From: Actinorugispora endophytica
GTDB lineage: Bacteria > Actinomycetota > Actinomycetes > Streptosporangiales > Streptosporangiaceae
Reading direction: 5' to 3'
DNA length: 64,000 nt
NCBI RefSeq assembly: GCF_004363075.1
Contig: NZ_SNYN01000004.1
Location: forward strand, 186,001-250,000
Under the pieces are notes generated by a model that was not told the DNA's origin, made no database searches, and saw nothing but the letters and a program-made list of their open reading frames with translations. A program made the position numbers and the translations under genes. Shown here piece after piece: positions 35,248-44,123 of the stretch (position 1 is the first letter of the stretch; each line of letters begins with the position of its first letter).

Positions 35248-37341
35248 TCAGAGGTCTCCCAGGATCTCCTCGCGGGCGCGGCGCTGCTCGCGCTGGACCC
35301 GCCGCTGCTCCTCGGCGGCGGCGTCGCGCTCGTCGGTGGCCATCGCGGTGCGCATCGCCGTGGCCAGGGCCCGCAGCTCCAGGTTGACGCGCGGGTAGTC
35401 CGCCAGGCGGGGCAGTGCTCCCAGGCGGGGGGCGCGGCGCTGCTCCAGGGCCGCGCCCAGCTCGCGGAACGCCAGGTCCAGGCGCTGAAGGGTGATGTGC
35501 GAGGCCGGCGGGGGGTCCTCCAGGGCGAGCGCGGACAGCGCCAGGTAGCCGGTGCGCTGGGTGGCGATGACCACCGGCCACAGCGGCCGGGTGTGCTCGG
35601 CGCGCGGCACGTCCCCCACGGCGCTGTCGTAGACGCCGCGCAGGCTCACCAGGTCGCGGCGCAGGTCCCGGCGCAGCCGGTAGCGCCGCTCGGGGGTGAT
35701 CCGCACGTCCGGGTCCAGCGCCTCCACCATCACCGAGCGGGACGTCTCCAGGGCGGTCGCGATGGTCTGCGGCAGCCGGGCGGCGGAGGCGCTGCGCCAC
35801 AGCAGCAGCGCGCCCAGCACGCCGACGAAGGAGCCGACGACGGTGTCCACCAGGCGGGCCTGGACCAGTTGGTCCACCGGGTAGGGCGCGGCGGTGTAGG
35901 CGACCATCAGCGCCATGGGGGTCAGCGCGATGCTCGCGTAGAAGAAGTTGCGGGCGATCACCATCTGGGCCAGCCCCTGCAGGAGCGAGGCGCCCACGAT
36001 CACCACGGCGAGCGGGGGGTCCAGCGTCAGGATCCCGGCGCCGATCACCACGCCGATCGCGGTGCCCAGCGCGCGCTGGGCGGACCGGTTGGCGGTGAGC
36101 ACCACGTTGCCGCCCTGCAGGACCGAGGCGGCGGTGATGGACACCCAGTAGAACCGGTCGAAGCCCAGCAGGATCGCCAGCATCCCCGCCGCGGTCACGG
36201 TGATGCCCATGCGCAGCGCGGTGGGGCGGGTCAGCGATTCGCGGCTCAGCCCCGAGCGCAGGGCGTCCAGGACCGGTGGGGTGCGGCGGTCGTGCAGTCC
36301 GGCGCCGCGCCCCTCCTCCTCGTGCTCGCGCTTGCGGGCGCTCTGGGCGGCGCGTGCGAGGTGGCTGTACAGGCGCGACTCGAAGGAGCGCGGGCGCAGG
36401 CCCTTGCGCGCCTCGTCGAGCGCGTCGGGGGAGGGCGCCAGGTCGGGGCGGCCCACCGCGCGGGCCAGCTCGTCGGCGAAGTCCGCGGCGGCGCCGGGCA
36501 GCGGCTCGGAGCGGGACAGCGCCACCTCGGTGGCGGTCAGGTGGATGTCGGAGACCCAGCGCAGCAGCGCGCGCAGCCGGGCGGCGCGGGCGGTGTCCCG
36601 GTAGCCGCGGGTCTGGGCCTGCAGCATGATCCGCCAGGCGGTGGAGACGGCCAGGGACGCCTGGTGCTGGACGTGGTCCAGACGGGGCGTTCCGATGGCC
36701 CGCAGCAGCGCGCCGAGCTGGCGGAACGCCGCGGCGACCGCGCGGTTCTCGGGGTTGCGGGCCCGGAACAGCGCGCCCGACATGGACACCAGCCAGCCGA
36801 TCCCCGCGCCGATCGCCGCGACCCCCGCGTGCTGGGGGACCGCGCCGATCCCGCTGGGCACGATGGTGGTGATGGCGCAGACCAGCACGAAGAAGAAGGG
36901 GCCGGGCGGATCCACCCGCAGCGACTGGCACGCCCAGGTGGCCACGCCCGCGACCAGGCCGATGGCGGCCGCCGCGGTCCACAGGGAGAACGAGCTGAGC
37001 GAGCCGAGCGCGACACTGACGACGAACCCGGCGGCGACCAGCGCGAGCGAGACGGCGCGGTGCGCGTAGGGGGTGTTCTTCTCGTACAGCGCCGTCATCG
37101 ACCCCAGGGCCGCCAGCGACCCGGCGGCGGGGTCGAACAGGAACGAGACCAGCGCGAACGAGGTGCTCATCGCGACGGCGGCCCTGAGCCCGGCGGTCCA
37201 CGCCCACCGGCCGGTGGCCAACCCGAAGAGGGCGTGCGGGTCGATCCGCTGCCGGGGCCACTCCGAGACCTTGGCCCGCACCCGCCCGGGCGGTCTCCAC
37301 TCGTAGCCGTTCCCGCCGCCGCTCGCCCCCTGATCATGCAC
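35248..37341 (-). CDS. FUSC-family membrane protein (aromatic acid exporter type)
   Basis: 697 residues. Two hydrophobic bundles of about six helices each (about residues 48-190 and 390-530) are separated by a 200-residue cytosolic helical region. The second bundle has the FUSC signature: SITAASVLQGGNVVLTANRSAQRALGTAIGVVIGA. The C-terminal 170 residues are cytosolic and arginine/glutamate-rich, ending in a coiled coil (RRVQREQRRAREEI). Family members are linked to efflux of aromatic acids and other organic acids. GTG 37341 is the only sensible start; the ribosome-binding site is weak. It converges on the cyclase gene; a GC-rich hairpin (about 35213-35246) lies between them. Confidence 0.85.
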   Translation of the reverse strand: MHDQGASGGGNGYEWRPPGRVRAKVSEWPRQRIDPHALFGLATGRWAWTAGLRAAVAMSTSFALVSFLFDPAAGSLAALGSMTALYEKNTPYAHRAVSLALVAAGFVVSVALGSLSSFSLWTAAAAIGLVAGVATWACQSLRVDPPGPFFFVLVCAITTIVPSGIGAVPQHAGVAAIGAGIGWLVSMSGALFRARNPENRAVAAAFRQLGALLRAIGTPRLDHVQHQASLAVSTAWRIMLQAQTRGYRDTARAARLRALLRWVSDIHLTATEVALSRSEPLPGAAADFADELARAVGRPDLAPSPDALDEARKGLRPRSFESRLYSHLARAAQSARKREHEEEGRGAGLHDRRTPPVLDALRSGLSRESLTRPTALRMGITVTAAGMLAILLGFDRFYWVSITAASVLQGGNVVLTANRSAQRALGTAIGVVIGAGILTLDPPLAVVIVGASLLQGLAQMVIARNFFYASIALTPMALMVAYTAAPYPVDQLVQARLVDTVVGSFVGVLGALLLWRSASAARLPQTIATALETSRSVMVEALDPDVRITPERRYRLRRDLRRDLVSLRGVYDSAVGDVPRAEHTRPLWPVVIATQRTGYLALSALALEDPPPASHITLQRLDLAFRELGAALEQRRAPRLGALPRLADYPRVNLELRALATAMRTAMATDERDAAAEEQRRVQREQRRAREEILGDL

Positions 37342-37447
37342 GGTCCCAATGGTAGGACGAAAGTCCCGTACCGCATCACTTCGGTCTCCCGGACCAGGAC
37401 CTCTCCGTGGAGTCCCCGGGGCGGGGCCGGGCCCGCCCTCCCGGAAC

Positions 37448-37545
37448 GATCACGGGCTTTCCGCCCTTCCCGGCCCCGAAACGGGCAGAAAGCCCACGAC
37501 CGTCAACGGAACCACCGGTGCCCGATTCACCCCCGCGCCGGACGC
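37448..37545. repeat. Type B dispersed repeat, copy 1
   Basis: The unit contains GGGCTTTC-C-GCCC, a loop with CCCGGCCCCGAAAC, then GGGC-A-GAAAGCCC (12 pairs, one mismatch), followed by conserved flank CACGACCGTCAACGGAACCACCGGTG. Copies recur at 41984 and 50283. The flank is shared with copy 3 beyond the hairpin, so the repeat is longer than the hairpin alone. Confidence 0.8.
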
Positions 37546-37570
37546 CCCGTACGGGGCGTCCGGCGCGGGG
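37531..37570 (-). terminator. Perfect 40-base palindrome after the coiled-coil gene
   Basis: Bases 37531-37550 and 37551-37570 are exact reverse complements, with CCCCGCGCCGGACGCCCCGT as the left half. It lies 22 bp past the coiled-coil gene stop on the minus strand and overlaps the end of the type B repeat. It probably acts as a terminator. Confidence 0.7.
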
Positions 37571-37592
37571 GGTGTGCGTGCTGGGTCGAAGG

Positions 37593-38765
37593 TCACTCCT
37601 TCGGGGCCGGAGCGGCCGCGCGCAGGTGCCTGAGTTCGGCCAGGGCCTCGTCGAGTTGGGCTTCGGCGCGCTCGGCGCGGTGCAGGGTCTGGGCGCGGGC
37701 GTCCTCCAGGGCGGACAGGCGCTGGGCGGCGGCCTCCTTGGCCTCGGCCAGGGTCGTGGCGAAGGCGTCGCGCTGCTCCCGCAGGTCGGCGGCGGCCCGC
37801 TCGCGGGTGCGGTCCAGCTCCGCGGCCAGGCGGTCGAGGTCCGCGCGGACCGCGGCGGCCAGGGCCTCGGCGCGCTCGGCGGCCGCTTCGGCGCGTTCGG
37901 CGCGTCCCCGGGCGTCGGCGCGTTCGGCGGTCAGCCCGGCGAGCCGGGTCCGGTTCTCGTCCAGCTGCCCGGTGAGCCGGGTCCGCTCCTCGGCCGCCCG
38001 CTTCTCGGTCTCCTCGACGAGCCGGTGCGCTCGGGTGCGCTCGTCTTCCACCTGCGCGGCGGCTTCGGCCCGGGCCTGCTCCACCCGCCGCGCGGCCTCG
38101 GCGAGGGCGGTGTCGCGTTCGAGCGCGGCGGCGTCGCGCTCGGCGGCGCGCTCCTCGGCCAGGGCGGAGGCCGCGTCCCGTTCGGCCAGGGCCTCCTGCC
38201 GCGCGGTGATCGCCTCGTCGGCCATCCGCTCCGCCGAACCCGCGGCGGAGATCGCCGTCGCGGCGGCCTCCGCGGCGCGCGCGGCCTCGGCCTCGGCGTC
38301 CCCGCGGGCCCGTTCGGCGGCGCGCCGCTTCTCGTCGGCGGCCAGCCGCGCCGCGTCGGCGTCCGCGATCCGGCGGGCGGCGGCCACGCGGGCCGCCTCC
38401 ACCTGGGCTTCGGCGGTGGCGGGGTCGGCCATGGTGGTGAAGGTCGCGGTGGCGGCCTCCAGGGTGGCGGCGAGTTGCTCGGCCTGCACGGCGAAGCGGG
38501 TCAGCAGCTCGTCGGCGCGGAGGCGCGCGGTGGTGACGGGGGCCGGGTCGCCGGAGGGGGCGTCGGCCGGCGCGGCCTCGGCCGCGCGCCGCTCCTCCTG
38601 GGCGGCGAGAGCCTCCTGCTGCAGGCGCTGGCGTTCACGCCAGGCGCGCCAGCGGGTGTGCTCGGGGAGGTCGCAGTACTCCGGCGGCCTTCCGGGGGAG
38701 GAGTCCCGCGGGACGGGGCGGGCGCATCCGGGGAAGTTGCAGGTGTTGGAGTCGCTGTCGGCCAC
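37593..38765 (-). CDS. Zinc-finger-like plus long coiled-coil protein
   Basis: 390 residues. Residues 9-40 hold a Cys/His cluster: CNFPGCARPV, then YCDLPEH, a likely zinc site followed by an Arg-rich helix (RWRAWRERQRL) that could bind nucleic acid. From about residue 100 to 375 the protein is one long Ala/Arg/Glu coiled coil with heptad-like AERAEAAAERAEA runs. This layout resembles plasmid KfrA-type and chromosome-organising proteins in shape, not in a specific motif. GTG 38765 is the start. It ends next to a perfect palindrome. The function is unknown; DNA binding or cytoskeletal scaffolding is inference. Confidence 0.75.
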   Translation of the reverse strand: MADSDSNTCNFPGCARPVPRDSSPGRPPEYCDLPEHTRWRAWRERQRLQQEALAAQEERRAAEAAPADAPSGDPAPVTTARLRADELLTRFAVQAEQLAATLEAATATFTTMADPATAEAQVEAARVAAARRIADADAARLAADEKRRAAERARGDAEAEAARAAEAAATAISAAGSAERMADEAITARQEALAERDAASALAEERAAERDAAALERDTALAEAARRVEQARAEAAAQVEDERTRAHRLVEETEKRAAEERTRLTGQLDENRTRLAGLTAERADARGRAERAEAAAERAEALAAAVRADLDRLAAELDRTRERAAADLREQRDAFATTLAEAKEAAAQRLSALEDARAQTLHRAERAEAQLDEALAELRHLRAAAPAPKE

Positions 38766-39079
38766 GCCGACGAGAGTAGCGGCTCGGTCGGTGGACGGCA
38801 CCGCCCGGCGCGTCGGATCCGCGCCGGGCATGGTGCCGACTGCGCCCACGCGCGAGCGGTCGGTACGCGCGGTGGGCTCGGAGCCGGTGGATCGACGCCG
38901 CCGGGTCGACGACGGCGGACCCCTTCCGGTCCGACCCAAACCTACCCGCGCCCGCGTCCGGCGCGGACGAGCCGAACGCGGAGGCGCTCCCAGAACCGTC
39001 GAATCGGCTATCGGAATCCGTCAGGAGCTGCGAATACCCGCGTCCTGTGGTGCTCGTCTCACAAAGGGGGAGAGACGCG

Positions 39080-39751
39080 TCAGGGGGCCGCCGCGCGCAG
39101 GTAGTCGGGGAGCGCGGTGCCCGGCGCCATGGCGGGGTCGGGCACGGGGGCCTGGCGGACCCGCGCCAGCGGGAGCAGCCCGGCCCAGTGCGCCAGTCCC
39201 ATGTCCTCGGGGTCGTCGTTGACCCCGCCGGAGCGGATCTTGGCCGACACCTCGCGCAGGTCCAGCCGCAGCACGGTGGTCATGGCCTGCTCCTTGGGGG
39301 TGGGCGGGCGGCAGTCCGCGGCGCGGCCCGGGAGCATGTGGTCGATCAGCGCGGCGAACGCGAGGGAGACCTCCTCGGGGTCGGTGACCTGCCTGGCGGT
39401 GCCGTGGGCGACGACGGAGCGGTAGTTCACCGAGTGGTGCAGGGCGGAGCGGGCCAGCACGATGCCCTGGGGCAGGGTGACGGTCAGACACACCGGGAGC
39501 CCGTCGCCCGCCGCGGTCCGCATCGGTCGGCTGCCGGTCGAGCCGTGCAGGTAGAGGCGGTCGTCGACCCGGGCGTAGATGGTCGGCAGCACGACGGGCG
39601 CGCCGTCGACGACGAAGCCCAGATGGCAGATGAAGTCCGCGTCCAGGACGGCGTGCACCGTCGCGGCGTCGTAGCGGGCGCGGTCGCGCTTGCGGGTGGG
39701 TGTCGTGCGCGGGGTCGGGGGGTAGTCGGAGACGGGTTGCGCGGCGTCCAC
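39080..39751 (-). CDS. Pyridoxamine 5'-phosphate oxidase-family flavoprotein
   Basis: 223 residues with a split-barrel FMN-binding fold. Recognisable segments are CHLGFVVDGAPVVLPTIYARVDDRLYLHGSTGSR, VCLTVTLPQGIVLARSALHHSVNYRSVV and KEQAMTTVLRLDL (described in parts; the family includes 5-nitroimidazole reductase-like proteins). It may bind FMN or F420; the actual reaction is unknown. GTG 39751 has AGGAG four bases upstream, which decides the start over an ATG inside the operator. The promoter carries an 18-bp palindrome. A 24-bp hairpin separates it from the GNAT gene upstream on the same strand. Confidence 0.85.
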   Translation of the reverse strand: MDAAQPVSDYPPTPRTTPTRKRDRARYDAATVHAVLDADFICHLGFVVDGAPVVLPTIYARVDDRLYLHGSTGSRPMRTAAGDGLPVCLTVTLPQGIVLARSALHHSVNYRSVVAHGTARQVTDPEEVSLAFAALIDHMLPGRAADCRPPTPKEQAMTTVLRLDLREVSAKIRSGGVNDDPEDMGLAHWAGLLPLARVRQAPVPDPAMAPGTALPDYLRAAAP

Positions 39752-39759
39752 GGCGCTCC

Positions 39760-39777
39760 TTTTGTATGGATACAAAA
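39760..39777 (-). promoter_or_regulatory. AT-rich operator-like palindrome at the PPOX gene promoter
   Basis: TTTTGTAT-GG-ATACAAAA is a perfect inverted repeat next to the Shine-Dalgarno of the gene at 39080-39751. The word TGTATGG is repeated at 39763-39769 and 39785-39791, 22 bp apart, two helical turns. The region is strikingly AT-rich for this genome. It resembles GntR-family operators (TTGTAT-N2-ATACAA). The regulator is not adjacent. Confidence 0.55.
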
Positions 39778-39855
39778 AGTATTATGTATGGGTATGTTAG
39801 CAGGAGGCCGCCGGCGGGGGAGCCGCCGTGTGGCCGGCGGGCGCGCGGCGGCCGC

Positions 39856-39906
39856 GCGAACGCCGGTGGGCCGGGGACGATCCGTCCCCGGCCCACCGGC
39901 GTTCGC
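39856..39906 (-). terminator. 24-bp perfect hairpin after the GNAT gene
   Basis: Arms 39856-39879 and 39883-39906 are perfect complements around a three-base loop ATC. It lies 11 bp past the GNAT stop and upstream of the PPOX promoter. It is among the longest stems in the window. Confidence 0.7.
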
Positions 39907-39917
39907 CTCTCGGTCCG

Positions 39918-40472
39918 TCAGTCGTGCGGGCCCGCTCCGATGCGCGACACCATGGTGGTCACGAACGGGCGGAAGCCCTGCTCCTCGTAGAAGCGGATGG
40001 CCTCGGCGTTGCCCGCCACCGCGGGCAGCTCCATGTCGCGGACCCCGATCGCGCCGAGCTGGCGGCGGACCTCGTCGAGCAGGCCCCCGCCGACCTGCGA
40101 GACCGAGTAGTCCGGGTGCACCGAAAGCGTCTGCACGACCGCGACCCGCTCGCCGCGGTCCCACGACCCCTGGTGGTCCGCGCGGACGGTCACCATCGCG
40201 TATCCGGCGTCCTCCCCGTCGTTCTCGGCGACCAGGGCGATCGTGTCCGGGTCGGACATCCACTCCAGGTACCGCTGCCGACGCCGCCGCCACGACTCGT
40301 CCACGCCCACCGAGCTGATGAGGTCGTCGAGGTGAGACGCGATCATCGTGTGATGCCGGTGCAGCGCGCCCCAGAGCTCTGCCAGTTCCTCCACCTCGAA
40401 AGGGCTCAGGTATCGGAAGCGCAGCACGCCCGAAATCTCGACGCGAGGTTTGGTATCCAACGAAGTTTGCAT
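39918..40472 (-). CDS. GNAT-family N-acetyltransferase
   Basis: 184 residues with the acetyl-CoA-binding core: AVVQTLSVHPDYSVSQVGGGLLDEVRRQL (motif A, atypical P-loop QVGGGL) and the motif B segment NAEAIRFYEEQGFRPF. An N-terminal extension (residues 1-50) precedes the domain. The acceptor substrate is unknown. ATG 40472 has AGGTGAG six bases upstream. It stands divergent from a LysR gene across an AT-rich gap. Confidence 0.85.
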   Translation of the reverse strand: MQTSLDTKPRVEISGVLRFRYLSPFEVEELAELWGALHRHHTMIASHLDDLISSVGVDESWRRRRQRYLEWMSDPDTIALVAENDGEDAGYAMVTVRADHQGSWDRGERVAVVQTLSVHPDYSVSQVGGGLLDEVRRQLGAIGVRDMELPAVAGNAEAIRFYEEQGFRPFVTTMVSRIGAGPHD

Positions 40473-40810
40473 CTTTTTCTCACCTGTTCCCCACCGTATG
40501 GCGCGTACCACCCAGTCGTACTGGTTCAGACCACTACAGGTACTGAGCTGTGCTGTGAGCCTACTTCCCGCAAACGGGCGGACTGCGCGGCAATTCGGGG
40601 AAAAGGAAGGGGCTCGTGCCGATTAAGAAAATTTTGAAGAATTTAACCCGCCCGATGTGGCGGGATGGGTGTGTCACCGTGGCGCGGCCCGGCCCTCCGG
40701 TCCGGTTTTCGGGGCGGGGTGCACGGTGAGTGCAATGAATCACGCCGGGGTTGTCGTTTTGTCGTGTTTTTTCGCTCTTGCGACTCATTTTTCTCACTTA
40801 GGGTGATCCC
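40473..40810. other. AT-richer divergent intergenic region, no gene seen
   Basis: The 338 bp between the GNAT gene (-) and the LysR gene (+) contain runs such as GATTAAGAAAATTTTGAAG (40621-40639) and TTTTTCGCTCTTGCGACTCATTTTTCTC (40767-40794, cited in parts). It must hold promoters for both genes. No coding sequence or RNA with convincing structure was found. Confidence 0.5.
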
Positions 40811-41740
40811 ATGATTGATGTGCGGCGGTTGCAGTTGTTGCAGGCGCTCGACGAGCACCACACCGTGGCGGCCACCGCCGAGGCGTTGCAGGTGACCCCG
40901 TCGGCGATCTCCCAGCAGTTGGCCGCACTGGCCAGGGACACGGGGGTCGCGCTGGTCGAGCGGAGCGGTCGCAGGTTCCTGCTCACCGGCGCGGCCCGGG
41001 TGCTGCTGGACCACGCCGAGGCGATCTTCGCGGAGATGGAGCGCGCGGAGGCCGACCTCGTCCGGTACTCCCAGGGGGAGATCGGGGTAGCCAAGGTCGG
41101 CTCCTTCGCCACCGGGATCTCCGACCTGATCGCCCCGGCGGTCGCCGCCCTGCGCCGGACCCAGCCGGGCTGGCGCTTCTCGATCGTGCAGGCCGAGCCC
41201 GAGGAGAGCACGGAGATGCTGCGCACGGGAGGGCTCGACATCGCCGTGACCATGTCGTCGGTGCACCTGCCCCCCACGGGCACCCCCGGCTACCAGATGC
41301 ACCCGATCATGGTCGAGCCGCTGGACGCGGTGCTGCCCTACGGGCACCCGCTCGCCGCGCGGGCCGAACTCGACCTGGCGCGCGACCTCATCGACGCGGA
41401 CTGGATCATGTCCGCCCCCGGAACCGCCTGGTTCGACTGCGTCGCGGCGGTCTGCAACCAGGCCGGGTTCCAGCCACGCGTCGTACACACCGTGGACGAG
41501 TTCAGCGCGGTCTTCTCCCTGGTCATGGCGGACCTGGGTATCGCGCTCATGCCGCGGCTGGCCTGGAGCGGGCTGACCGCGCGCAACGTGGTGGTGCGCG
41601 CGGTGCGCGGCGGCCCCCAGAGGCACATCGTCGCGCTCACCCGCAGCGGCGCCACCCCCGAACCGCTGCTCACCGCCATGCGCCAGGCCGCCAGCAAGGT
41701 CCCGGTCCCCTCGACCGGGAACCTGATCCTCGGCGTCTAG
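40811..41740 (+). CDS. LysR-family transcriptional regulator
   Basis: 309 residues. The N-terminal winged helix is VRRLQLLQALDEHHTVAATAEALQVTPSAISQQLAALARD (described; recognition helix SAISQQLA). The effector domain follows (about 90-300), with VGSFATGISDLIAPAV and GIALMPRLAW. It has an AGGGTGA ribosome-binding site five bases upstream. It is divergent from the GNAT gene, which could be its target, as LysR regulators often control the divergent neighbour. It converges on a second LysR gene across two repeats (41891-42049). Confidence 0.9.
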   Translation: MIDVRRLQLLQALDEHHTVAATAEALQVTPSAISQQLAALARDTGVALVERSGRRFLLTGAARVLLDHAEAIFAEMERAEADLVRYSQGEIGVAKVGSFATGISDLIAPAVAALRRTQPGWRFSIVQAEPEESTEMLRTGGLDIAVTMSSVHLPPTGTPGYQMHPIMVEPLDAVLPYGHPLAARAELDLARDLIDADWIMSAPGTAWFDCVAAVCNQAGFQPRVVHTVDEFSAVFSLVMADLGIALMPRLAWSGLTARNVVVRAVRGGPQRHIVALTRSGATPEPLLTAMRQAASKVPVPSTGNLILGV

Positions 41741-41890
41741 GGAAGCCCCGGCGCGGGGGTGTCCCGGGCATCGGTGCTTCGGGTGGGCCTTTCGGCCTCG
41801 CGCCACGCGGATCGCGGGGTCACGGCGGGCGGCGACGGCGGGGGCGGGTCGGGGCCGCGCCCACGACGTCCGTTTCGCGTGGTTTCCGTT

Positions 41891-41948
41891 GGTGATCTTG
41901 CTGTTTCCCCCGAGAACCTTGATTTCGGGGGGAAACGGCAAGATCACC
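41891..41948. repeat. Type C convergent-junction inverted repeat
   Basis: Arms 41891-41913 (GGTGATCTTGCTGTTTCCCC and on) and 41925-41948 pair with one mismatch and one bulge around an 11-base loop. It starts like type A (TGATCTTG) but then differs. It lies between convergent LysR genes. The 348-bp gap (41741-42088) contains no gene. Confidence 0.7.
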
Positions 41949-41983
41949 GGACATTCGAGGGCCGGTTCCGCCCCGCTCGGAAT

Positions 41984-42049
41984 GATCGTGGGCTTTCCGC
42001 CCTTCCCGGCCCCGAAACGGGCAGAAAGCCCACGACCGTCAACGGAACC
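41984..42049. repeat. Type B dispersed repeat, copy 2
   Basis: GATCGTGGGCTTTCCGCCC begins the unit, followed by CCCGGCCCCGAAACGGGC, AGAAAGCCCACG and ACCGTCAACGGAACC. It is nearly identical to copy 1 over 65 bases, apart from GTG/ACG near the start. It lies 40 bp from the 3' end of the second LysR gene. Confidence 0.85.
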
Positions 42050-42088
42050 CTCACGCAACGGACATTGCCCGGCGGGGGATGCCACGGG

Positions 42089-43021
42089 TCACAGGGCGTC
42101 GTCGGCGTCCGGCGGGTCGAGGACGCCGCGGGCGGTGCGGCGCAGGGAGTCCGCGAGGGTGCGCAGGGGGCGCCAGGCCCAGGCGCCGGTCCGGGCGGCC
42201 AGGTAGATCCGGCGCACCCCGGCCAGGTCGCCCAGCGGGGTGTGGGTCACGCCGCGCCGCCGGGGCGTGGCCGCGAGCTTGGGCAGCAGGCCGACCCCCC
42301 ACCCCGCGGCCGCGAGCGCGCTGACCGCCTCCAGATTGTCGATGCGGTGCCGGATGAGCGGCCGGAACCCCGCCGTGGCGCACATGCGGCGCACGAGCTC
42401 GTCCTCGTCGCTGCCGCGCGAGTTGGCGATCCAGAAGGCGTCCGAGAGGCCCCGCAGCCGTTCGCGGGTCATCGTCCGGCGCCCCGTGGCGTTCTCGGAG
42501 GACTGGACCAGCAGCAGCGGTTCGGAGCCGATCCGGTGCAGCGTGATGTCCTCGGGGACCTGGCGGGGGACCAGGCTGTACTCGTAGACCAGTCCCAGGT
42601 CCGCGCCGCCGCCGCGCAGTAGTTCCAGCGCCTGGTCGGGTTCGTGCTCGATCAGGCGCACCTCGATGCCCGGATGCTCCCGGCGCAGCCGGGTCAGCGT
42701 GGGCAGCACGACGGGGACGGCCATGCTGATGAACGTCACCAGGTCGACCCGGCCGGCCGGAGGCCCCTCGCCCGCCATCTCGGCCTGGGCCGCCTCCACC
42801 CTGGCCAGGATGCCCACCGCGTGCTCGGCCAGGCGGTGCCCGGCGGGGGTCAGCCGCACCCGGCGCCCCGAGGGGGTGAGCAGCCGCACCCCGGCCTCCC
42901 TCTCCAGCACGGCCAGGTGTTTGGAGATCGCCGAAGTGCCCATCCCGGTAGCCTCCGAGACCGCGCCCATCGTCCCCAGGCGCTCCAGCTCGACCAGCAG
43001 CCGAAGGCGTGTCAAATCCAT
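42089..43021 (-). CDS. LysR-family transcriptional regulator, likely controls the divergent EamA exporter
   Basis: 310 residues. The helix-turn-helix is at residues 5-60 (LRLLVELERLGTMGAVSEATGMGTSAISKHLAVLER; recognition helix SAISKHLA). The effector-binding domain contains RVDLVTFISMAVPVVLPTL and AAGWGVGLLPKLA. It starts 72 bp from the divergent EamA gene, the classic LysR-target layout, so regulation of that exporter is likely. The 3' end faces repeats B and C. Confidence 0.9.
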   Translation of the reverse strand: MDLTRLRLLVELERLGTMGAVSEATGMGTSAISKHLAVLEREAGVRLLTPSGRRVRLTPAGHRLAEHAVGILARVEAAQAEMAGEGPPAGRVDLVTFISMAVPVVLPTLTRLRREHPGIEVRLIEHEPDQALELLRGGGADLGLVYEYSLVPRQVPEDITLHRIGSEPLLLVQSSENATGRRTMTRERLRGLSDAFWIANSRGSDEDELVRRMCATAGFRPLIRHRIDNLEAVSALAAAGWGVGLLPKLAATPRRRGVTHTPLGDLAGVRRIYLAARTGAWAWRPLRTLADSLRRTARGVLDPPDADDAL

Positions 43022-43093
43022 CCGCCAAAACTACACGTTTCGTACGCCAACAGTGCCTGGACAGCAACAGACGGCGGGACGCACATTGGTCGG

Positions 43094-44092
43094 GTGATCA
43101 TCTCTCCCCACTCCCTGTTTCAGCGTGCCCGAACGCGGGTGCCCGCGCCGGTCCTGCTGCTCTTCGGCATGGTCGTGCTCCAGGCGGGCAGCGCCTTCGC
43201 CGTCCGGCTGTTCGACTCGGTGGGCCCCGGGGGCGTCACCTGGCTGCGCCTGTCGTGGGCCGCGCTCGTCCTGCTCGCCCTGGGCGGCCGCCCCCTGTGG
43301 CGGGCCGTGCGCGCGGCGCGGCGGCGCGAGCTGGGCGCGGTGGCGCTGCTGGGCGCGGTCAGCGCCGGGATGATGGTCGCCTACTCCGAGGCCGCGGCCC
43401 GGATCGACCTGGGGACGGCCACCGCGATCGAGTTCCTCGGCCCGCTGGCCGTGGCCGTACTGGCCATGCGCCGTCGCCGCGAACTCGCCTGGATCGCCGT
43501 CGCGGTCGCCGGGGTGCTGTGCCTGACCCGGCCGTGGACGGGCGAGGCCGACCTGGTCGGGGCGGGCTTCGCGCTGGCCGGGGCCGCCTGCGTGACGCTG
43601 TACATCACGCTCGCCCAGAGGGTCGGCTCCAGCTTCACGGCGGTGCACGGCCTGGCCCTGGCCATGACGGTGGCGGCGGTCGTCACCACGCCGCTCGGCC
43701 TGCCGGGCGTCGTCGCGGCCCGGGACGGCCGCGCCCTGGCGGCCGTCCTGGCCGCCACCCTGGTGATCGCGCTGCTGTACCCGCTGCTGCCGCTGCTGCT
43801 GGAGATGGTGGTCCTGCAGCGGATGAGCCGCACCGCCTTTAGTACCTTCGCCAGCGTGGAACCGGCGATCAGCCTGCTCATGGGGGTGCTCGTCATCGCC
43901 CAGACGCCGGCGCCGGTCCAGCTGGCGGGCATGGCGCTGGTGGTCGCCGCGGGGATCGGGTCGGCGCGCGGCGACGCCGCGGGCCGGCGGGTCGACCCGC
44001 CCCGGCCGGGCGGCGACGCCGACGCGCGGGCCCCCGAGGCGGGGAGGGACCAGGAGGAGGCGCGGTGGCGGCGGGACGCGGTCCCCGTGTGA
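43094..44092 (+). CDS. EamA-family (DMT superfamily) transporter, RhtA-like
   Basis: 332 residues with about ten membrane helices and two EamA repeats. Distinctive segments are GGVTWLRLSWAALVLLALG, AYSEAAARIDLGTATAIEFLGPL and LEMVVLQRMSRTAFSTFASVEPAISLLMG, close to the threonine/homoserine exporter RhtA. It probably exports amino acids or similar metabolites. GTG 43094 is the first in-frame start after the divergent LysR promoter; no good ribosome-binding site is visible, so it could be leaderless. The polar C-terminal tail (about 50 residues) is disordered. Confidence 0.88.
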   Translation: MIISPHSLFQRARTRVPAPVLLLFGMVVLQAGSAFAVRLFDSVGPGGVTWLRLSWAALVLLALGGRPLWRAVRAARRRELGAVALLGAVSAGMMVAYSEAAARIDLGTATAIEFLGPLAVAVLAMRRRRELAWIAVAVAGVLCLTRPWTGEADLVGAGFALAGAACVTLYITLAQRVGSSFTAVHGLALAMTVAAVVTTPLGLPGVVAARDGRALAAVLAATLVIALLYPLLPLLLEMVVLQRMSRTAFSTFASVEPAISLLMGVLVIAQTPAPVQLAGMALVVAAGIGSARGDAAGRRVDPPRPGGDADARAPEAGRDQEEARWRRDAVPV

Positions 44093-44123
44093 TCATCACA
44101 ACAGCCGCGGGCGCGTCCGTTTC

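Noticed and set aside
39484-40293. 269-codon minus-strand frame across the GNAT and PPOX genes
   Set aside because: It crosses the 24-bp hairpin and operator and is an out-of-frame shadow of both genes.
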